64,000 nucleotides of DNA from SYFT01 sp964471115 (GTDB lineage: Bacteria; Acidobacteriota; Vicinamibacteria; Vicinamibacterales; SCN-69-37): contig CAYYFE010000013.1 in assembly GCA_964471115.1 (NCBI GenBank), forward strand, positions 1 to 64,000, in the 5' to 3' direction. Under the pieces are notes generated by a model. The model was given only the letters and a program-made list of their open reading frames with translations, was not told where the DNA came from and ran no database searches. Position numbers and translations under genes: made by a program. Positions 58,319 through 64,000 of this stretch are shown here, one piece after another; position 1 is the first letter of the stretch, and the number at the start of each line of letters is the position of its first letter.

Positions 58319-59343
58319 GGCTGGCTGGCCCCCTGCTCTTCAGTATTCATCTGTTTGAGGCCCCCAAGCGTCAACCCATCCTGCCGCATGTACCAGAACC
58401 CGAGCAGCGCCACCGGAACGAACGACACCAGGTGCAACACGGTGCCGGCGGCCACGCCGGCCTCGGGACTGGCGCCGAAATACTGGGTCACCGCCAGCTT
58501 GTACATCAGGTGGAACCCGCCCGCCCCGCCCGGCGTCGGCGCCGCGACCCCCACCACGAGATACATCACCACGAGGAACGCCCCGGAGAACGGCATCGTC
58601 AAATCGAAGGCCAGCGTCACCAGCCAGATGCCCACACAAATCGACACCCACAGCGGCAGCGACCACAGGACGGTGCGCAGCAACAGCGCCGGGTCGCGCA
58701 TGACGCCGAGCCCCTCGGCGAACTTGCGGGCAAACCCGCCGATGACCACGGGCAGCCGGCCCGGCAGCCAGCCGGTCAGCCGATCCACCAGCCGGCCCAG
58801 GCGTTCGGGGTGCCCGGCGCAGGCGAAGAGCACGGCCAGCCCCGCCAGGGCCGCCACGGCCGCCAGGACCCCGCCGGTCCGCATTTCCGGCCCGACGTCG
58901 ATGCCCAGAAACGGCAGCGCCACGGCAAACAGCAGCAACACGGCCACCAGATCGAGCACCCGTTCGATGATGATGGTGGCAAACGCCGCCGACACACTCA
59001 GCCGCTGCTGCTTGGCCAGCAGATACGGCCGCAACACTTCACCCACCCGGCCCGGAATCAGGAAGGTCGCGGTAAACCCGATGATCGTCGTGCGAAACGC
59101 CGGGCGGAACGGGACCTCCCCCAGCGGCGCCAGCAGGGCCTGCCAGCGCCAGGCGCGGATGACATACGTCTGGATGGTCACCCCCACTGCCAGCAGCAGC
59201 AACCAGGGGTTGGCGTGGGTGATGGCGTGGCGCAGGGCCTGCGGGTCGAGTCCCCAGAGGAACCACACGAACAGCCCCACCGTCAGAGCGGCTATGGCCA
59301 GGCTGGACCAGGGAATCCGTCGTGGGGAGGGGGCGGCTGGCAT
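58315..59343 (-). CDS. UPF0104 / LPG-synthase-like flippase membrane protein
   Basis: 342-aa polytopic protein of the UPF0104/TIGR00374 family (AglD2/MprF flippase-like). About eight helices, with WRWQALLAPLGEVPFRPAFRTTIIGFTATFLIPGRVGEVLRPYLLAKQQRLS (about 66-117 in segments) and the diagnostic GVAAPTPGGAGGFHLM (about 262). Probable lipid-linked substrate flippase; substrate unknown. First gene of the nrdR-ntrYX operon. Confidence 0.85.
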   Translation of the reverse strand: MPAAPSPRRIPWSSLAIAALTVGLFVWFLWGLDPQALRHAITHANPWLLLLAVGVTIQTYVIRAWRWQALLAPLGEVPFRPAFRTTIIGFTATFLIPGRVGEVLRPYLLAKQQRLSVSAAFATIIIERVLDLVAVLLLFAVALPFLGIDVGPEMRTGGVLAAVAALAGLAVLFACAGHPERLGRLVDRLTGWLPGRLPVVIGGFARKFAEGLGVMRDPALLLRTVLWSLPLWVSICVGIWLVTLAFDLTMPFSGAFLVVMYLVVGVAAPTPGGAGGFHLMYKLAVTQYFGASPEAGVAAGTVLHLVSFVPVALLGFWYMRQDGLTLGGLKQMNTEEQGASQP

Positions 59344-59384
59344 GCGGCGACGGCACGCGCGCTCGTCGCGCGAACAGGTCCCGG

Positions 59385-59393
59385 TATTCTAAT
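59385..59393. promoter_or_regulatory. Symmetric -10 region between divergent genes
   Basis: TATTCTAAT can serve both directions: TATTCT on plus (59385-59390), 8 nt before the ATG at 59399, and TAGAAT on minus (59391-59386), 42 nt before the ATG at 59343. Same logic as at 13289, but a weaker match. Confidence 0.4.
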
Positions 59394-59398
59394 CCTGT

Positions 59399-60490
59399 AT
59401 GGGCAAACGCGAGCTCCTCATCATCGTGGGCTTTCTCGTGGTCGGGGCCGTGGTCTACCAGTTCACGGCGCCACCCGCGACGGGAGGCTCGTCGTGGTCC
59501 TTCAGCTCCATCTTTGATGAGGCCCGGCGCGAAATGCGGGGCAATCCGGGCCGCGCCACCATCACGCACACCAAGACCCTGCCCGTGCCGGCCGGGCTGA
59601 AGGAACTGCGCATCCTGCGGCTGAGCCGGTCGGTGCAGGTCATCGGCGAGGCCCGCGACACGATCGCCTACGAGCTGAGCGTCTCGTCGGACGGGCCCGA
59701 CGACGCCACGGCGAAGACGTATGCGGAGCGCACGGTGTTTCTGGAAGACGACCTGGGCGAATCGCTGGTGCTGCGGGTGGATTATCCGGAGGAAGCCAGC
59801 CAGCAGTCCCAGGCCATCGTCCGGGTGCCGGCGCGGCTGGCGGTCCGGGTGGAAAGCGCGACGGGCGTGGAGATTACGGGCGTGTCGGCCGTCCACGTGG
59901 AAGCGGCGCGCGGCGCGGTGACCATCAAGGATGTGGACGGACCGGTGACCGGGTACCACCAGGACGGCAACGTCACGATCGACGGCGCGGAATCGGTGAA
60001 GATGCGGCTCACCCGTCTGCGCAGCCGGGTGTCCGGTGTGGCCGACGGCCTGGTGCTGGACGTGCGGGACGGCGAATGCGCGGTGGAGACGTCAACAGGA
60101 CCGCTGGAAATCGATTCGACCCGCGCCGAAATCAGCATCACCGGCCACAAGGGCACGGTGCTGGTGCGCGGCGCGGACGGCAGCGTCAGCGTCACGCAGC
60201 CCGCGGCCGAGACCAAGATCGACATGCGGCGTGCCGACGTCGAGGTGACCATGGACGGCGGCGCGCCGGTCACGGTGATCACCACCGACCAAACCGCGCG
60301 GCTCGTGGTGGGCGCCGCCGCGTCGATCAGCCTCGACGCCTTGAGCGTGGATGGGGCCATCCAGGCCACCGATGTCGGGCTCACGCCCGAATCGGTCAAC
60401 GGCGACGCCAAACTCGTGCACACGTTCGGCACAGGCAAGGCGCGCGTCACGATCCGGAACACGCGCGGCGACATCGTGATCCGAAAATAA
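59399..60490 (+). CDS. DUF4097-type beta-helix protein with N-terminal anchor
   Basis: 363 aa. One N-terminal transmembrane helix (ELLIIVGFLVVGAVVYQF, about 4-21), then a long stack of short beta strands (about 70-360) with repeated G-D-V/I turns (TGVEITGVSAVHVEAARG, DGPVTGYHQDGNVTIDG, TRGDIVIRK). This is the DUF4097 adhesin-like right-handed repeat pattern. ATG lies close behind a TATTCT box without a Shine-Dalgarno. Function unknown, probably periplasmic or surface. Confidence 0.8.
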   Translation: MGKRELLIIVGFLVVGAVVYQFTAPPATGGSSWSFSSIFDEARREMRGNPGRATITHTKTLPVPAGLKELRILRLSRSVQVIGEARDTIAYELSVSSDGPDDATAKTYAERTVFLEDDLGESLVLRVDYPEEASQQSQAIVRVPARLAVRVESATGVEITGVSAVHVEAARGAVTIKDVDGPVTGYHQDGNVTIDGAESVKMRLTRLRSRVSGVADGLVLDVRDGECAVETSTGPLEIDSTRAEISITGHKGTVLVRGADGSVSVTQPAAETKIDMRRADVEVTMDGGAPVTVITTDQTARLVVGAAASISLDALSVDGAIQATDVGLTPESVNGDAKLVHTFGTGKARVTIRNTRGDIVIRK

Positions 60491-60583
60491 CAGCAGGCCA
60501 CAGGGCGCAGGGCACAGGCCACAGGCCACAGGTAGAGCATCATGCACTGCCTGTAACCTGTTGCCTGTGCCCTGTGACCTGCT
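60491..60583. repeat. Family C inverted array pair upstream of purC
   Basis: Left arm CAGGCCA/CAGGGCG/CAGGGCA units (60491-60533), right arm CCTGTAA/CCTGTTG/CCTGTGC units (60546-60583), separated by only about 12 nt, making a near-perfect hairpin. The right arm includes TTGCCT (60561-60566), a usable -35 for TACACT (60583-60588). Confidence 0.85.
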
Positions 60584-60588
60584 ACACT
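60561..60588 (+). promoter_or_regulatory. Candidate purC promoter built on a repeat unit
   Basis: TTGCCT (60561-60566), 16-bp spacer, TACACT (60583-60588), 15 nt before the purC ATG. The -35 is part of the family C array. Confidence 0.4.
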
Positions 60589-60603
60589 CTCCCCTTTCGT
60601 CCC

Positions 60604-61560
60604 ATGTCCTCCCTCGTCCTTGAAACCAACCTCGACGGTCTCACGTTGCAGCGGCGCGGCAAGGTGCGCGATGTGTACGACCTGGGCGACACGCTGCTGA
60701 TCGTCGCCACCGACCGCATCTCGGCGTTTGATTACGTGCTGGGCTCGGGCATTCCCGACAAGGGCAAGGTGTTGACGCAGTTGTCGGCGTTCTGGTTCGA
60801 GAAGGTCGCGGATCTGACGCCGCATCATCTGCTGTCGACCAATGTCGACGACTTCCCCGCCGCGGCCCGTGTGCATGCGCACATCCTGCGCGGGCGATCG
60901 ATGTGGGTGCGCAAGACGACGCCGCTGCCGGTGGAGTGTGTGGCGCGCGGCTACATTTCCGGGTCGGGGTGGAAGGATTATCAAAAGACCGGCGCGGTCT
61001 GCGGCGTCACGCTGCCGGCCGGCCTGCGGGAATCGGATCGGCTGCCCCAGCCGCTCTTCACGCCGGCGACCAAGGCCGAGTCGGGCCACGATGAAAACAT
61101 CAGCGAAGCGCAGGCCGCCGCGGTCGTCGGCACCGGCCTGCTGGCGCGGCTCAAACAGTTGACACTGGACATCTACCAGCGCGGTGTGGAACACGCCGAG
61201 TCGTGCGGCATCATTCTGGCCGACACCAAGTTCGAGTTCGGGCTTGCCCTCCGAAGCTCCGACCTTGTCCACCAAAGCGCCGCAGGCGCGGCGGTGGAAA
61301 ACGCGAAGGAGGGCGAGCTCGTCCTCATCGACGAGATCCTGACCCCCGATTCCTCCCGGTTCTGGCCCGCCGACCAGTACGCGCCCGGCGGCCCGCAGCC
61401 CAGTTTCGACAAACAGTTCGTCCGCAACTGGCTCGAAGAAATCGGCTGGAACAAACAGCCGCCGGTGCCTTCGCTGCCGCCCGACGTGGTGGCGAAGACC
61501 CGCGACAAATACATGGACGCGTTCAGGCGGCTGACGGGCCGCGAGTTGGAAACGGCATGA
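60604..61560 (+). CDS. purC: SAICAR synthase with in-frame palindromic insertion
   Basis: Joins CAIR and aspartate in purine synthesis. 318 aa, long single-domain type: RRGKVRDVYDLGDTLLIVATDRISAFDYVL (about 16-45 in segments), PVECVARGYISGSGWKDY, TKAESGHDENIS, IILADTKFEFGL (about 203-214) and ELVLIDEILTPDSSRFWP (about 238-255). Between FGL and ELVL lie about 23 extra residues (ALRSSDLVHQSAAGAAVENAKEG) that are encoded by a DNA palindrome. Homologues have only three to five residues there, a surface turn, so activity is probably kept. Start ATG 60604. Confidence 0.93.
   Translation: MSSLVLETNLDGLTLQRRGKVRDVYDLGDTLLIVATDRISAFDYVLGSGIPDKGKVLTQLSAFWFEKVADLTPHHLLSTNVDDFPAAARVHAHILRGRSMWVRKTTPLPVECVARGYISGSGWKDYQKTGAVCGVTLPAGLRESDRLPQPLFTPATKAESGHDENISEAQAAAVVGTGLLARLKQLTLDIYQRGVEHAESCGIILADTKFEFGLALRSSDLVHQSAAGAAVENAKEGELVLIDEILTPDSSRFWPADQYAPGGPQPSFDKQFVRNWLEEIGWNKQPPVPSLPPDVVAKTRDKYMDAFRRLTGRELETA
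61242..61318. repeat. Palindromic element inserted in frame in purC
   Basis: 77 bp. Outer arms GCTTGCCCTCCGAAGC and GCGAAGGAGGGCGAGC, middle CCACC/GGTGG, inner GCGCC-GCA-GGCGC. Length keeps the reading frame. Reminiscent of the Rickettsia palindromic elements that insert inside genes. Confidence 0.75.
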
Positions 61561-61769
61561 TCAAGGACGACCTCGAGGCCCTCGTGAAACACCTCGTCGA
61601 CCGCGGCATCCTCTTCGAGGACGCCCAGCGCGAGTTTGAACGCCAGTTCATCAGCCGGGCGCTGGCCAAGGCCGACGGCAACGTCTGCAAGGCCGCCAAG
61701 ATCACCGGCCTGCACCGCAACACCCTGTCGCGCAAGATTTCGGCGTATCGGATCAAGAGAGCGGGCTGA
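61557..61769 (+). CDS. Fis-type HTH small protein
   Basis: 70 aa. C-terminal half is a Fis-family HTH (FISRALAKADGNVCKAAKIT then LHRNTLSRKISAYRI, about 31-66), like the DNA-binding end of NtrC proteins but without receiver or AAA+ domains. ATG overlaps the purC stop (ATGA), so it is coupled to purine synthesis. Could be a nucleoid protein or a regulator; targets unknown. Confidence 0.85.
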   Translation: MIKDDLEALVKHLVDRGILFEDAQREFERQFISRALAKADGNVCKAAKITGLHRNTLSRKISAYRIKRAG

Positions 61770-61863
61770 AGGGTCCCAGGGTCCAGGGTCCAGGGGCCAG
61801 CTCCGACCCTCGGCTCGGGTCCTTCGAACCTTGGACCCTGGACCCTGGGACCCTGGACCCTCC
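61769..61863. repeat. Family E inverted heptamer arrays (GGGTCCA units)
   Basis: Left arm GGGTCCCAGGGTCCAGGGTCC, right arm inverted GGACCCTGGACCCTGGGACC with a loop of about 35 nt. Starts at the stop codon of the Fis-like gene and ends 6 bp before the groES -35. A long GC-rich hairpin that may terminate purC-fis transcription. Confidence 0.85.
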
Positions 61864-61868
61864 GGCAC

Positions 61869-61898
61869 TTGACCATCCCACGGCGCTGCCCCTACAAT
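61869..61898 (+). promoter_or_regulatory. Sigma-70 promoter of groES-groEL
   Basis: TTGACC (61869-61874), 18-bp spacer, TACAAT (61893-61898). The -10 abuts the CIRCE operator. Confidence 0.75.
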
Positions 61899-61924
61899 TA
61901 GCAGTCGGTCACGCTGAGTGCTAA
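61898..61924 (+). promoter_or_regulatory. CIRCE operator (HrcA binding site)
   Basis: TTAGCAGTC-N9-GAGTGCTAA matches the CIRCE consensus TTAGCACTC-N9-GAGTGCTAA with one mismatch. It overlaps the transcription start of groESL, so HrcA repression is expected. hrcA is not in the window. Confidence 0.92.
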
Positions 61925-61998
61925 CAGTCAGACGCACTGACTGCCAGCATCCGGCCGGGACGACCGGCATCCATCATCAGTTCACGGAGCAGAGACAC

Positions 61999-62295
61999 AT
62001 GAACGTCAGACCCCTTCACGACCGCGTCATCCTGCAGCGTATTGAGGAAGACGAACAGCGCGTCGGCGGCATCATCATCCCCGACACCGCCAAGGAAAAG
62101 CCCCAGCACGGCAAGGTCATCGCCGTCGGCAAGGGCAAGATTGAAAAGGACGGCAAGGTCACGCCGCTCGACGTCAAGGCCGGCGACACGGTCCTGTTCG
62201 GCAAGTACGCCGGCCAGGAGATCAAGGTCGAAGGTCAGGAATACCTGATCATGCGCGAGGAAGAAATTCTCGCCGTGGTCGAAGGCAAGAAGTAG
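61999..62295 (+). CDS. groES: Co-chaperonin GroES
   Basis: Lid of the GroEL folding chamber. 98 aa: MNVRPLHDRVILQRIEEDE, mobile-loop GGIIIPDTAKEKP (about 23-35) and AGDTVLFGKYAGQEIKVEG. ATG 61999 preceded by CGGAGCAG. Followed by groEL after 27 bp. Confidence 0.97.
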   Translation: MNVRPLHDRVILQRIEEDEQRVGGIIIPDTAKEKPQHGKVIAVGKGKIEKDGKVTPLDVKAGDTVLFGKYAGQEIKVEGQEYLIMREEEILAVVEGKK

Positions 62296-62322
62296 TCGAG
62301 ACGCGAGGAGATTCGATTCATC

Positions 62323-63954
<1,632 letters not shown>

Positions 63955-63956
63955 CG

Positions 63957-63992
63957 AAGTCCTGAGCGAGCCTCCGGCGAGTCGAAGGACAG
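63957..63992. repeat. Partial hairpin repeat downstream of groEL
   Basis: GTCCTGAGCGAG and CGAGTCGAAGGAC form imperfect inverted arms 3 bp after the groEL stop. The TGAGCGA/TCGAAGGA pattern is a common intergenic hairpin of many GC-rich bacteria. Only one copy is in the window. Confidence 0.5.
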
Positions 63993-64000
63993 GTCGCAGG

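Overview
The window is 64 kb of a GC-rich bacterial chromosome, almost fully coding, with short intergenic gaps. Two runs of N (9872-9881 and 15896-15995) show that it comes from a draft assembly, possibly metagenomic. Gene content fits Acidobacteriota, probably Vicinamibacteria: a VPS10/BNR beta-propeller secreted protein, a pilMNOPQ operon beside rplM-rpsI-rpsB-tsf, pyrH-frr, a stand-alone formiminotransferase, DUF4097 and DUF4390 proteins. This placement is inference from gene content; no marker was compared.

Layout. 1-6.8 kb (minus): type IV pilus operon pilM-N-O-P-Q followed by two secreted proteins and an M24 peptidase cut by the left edge. 7.1-9.4 kb (plus): rplM-rpsI-rpsB-tsf behind a structured leader. 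9.4-13.3 kb (minus): two lactate/glycolate-type oxidoreductases and an Nramp-like transporter. 13.3-17.1 kb (plus): pyrH-frr-threonine synthase-asparaginase. 17.1-19.7 kb: SbtA/SbtB bicarbonate module with a divergent LysR regulator. 19.8-21.7 kb: PepSY protein, phosphofructokinase, tRNA-Ala. 22-26.3 kb: lolA, a second secretin, an ABC permease, a four-helix-bundle gene. 26.5-32.1 kb (minus): nagZ-ldcA-mpl-murB-murA. 32.1-34.1 kb: a GHMP kinase, a small ORF and a RodZ-like protein. 34.2-39.3 kb (minus): ffh, rpsP-khpA-rimM-trmD-rplS-rnhB, a small membrane ORF, thiE. 39.6-44.2 kb: a wHTH-ATPase-DUF4325 fusion and two secreted proteins. 44.2-52.5 kb (minus): pgpA-cinA-gpsA-ftsY-ribD-ribE-ribBA and relatives. 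52.6-59.3 kb: ftcD, then nrdR and an NtrY/NtrX two-component system. 59.4-64 kb (plus): a DUF4097 protein, purC, a Fis-like protein and groES-groEL under a CIRCE operator.

The most unusual property is a set of unrelated short tandem-repeat families (mostly 7-10 bp units) that occupy almost every larger gene boundary. Several form inverted pairs (hairpins). One inverted pair ends in a perfect 17-bp inverted repeat around a TIGR02436/S23-type four-helix-bundle gene. Others lie just after overlapping start codons and so are translated as N-terminal extensions. A separate palindrome is inserted in frame in purC. Another recurrent feature is a -10 box 6-9 nt upstream of a start codon with no Shine-Dalgarno, suggesting leaderless mRNAs, some from divergent or shared -10 elements.
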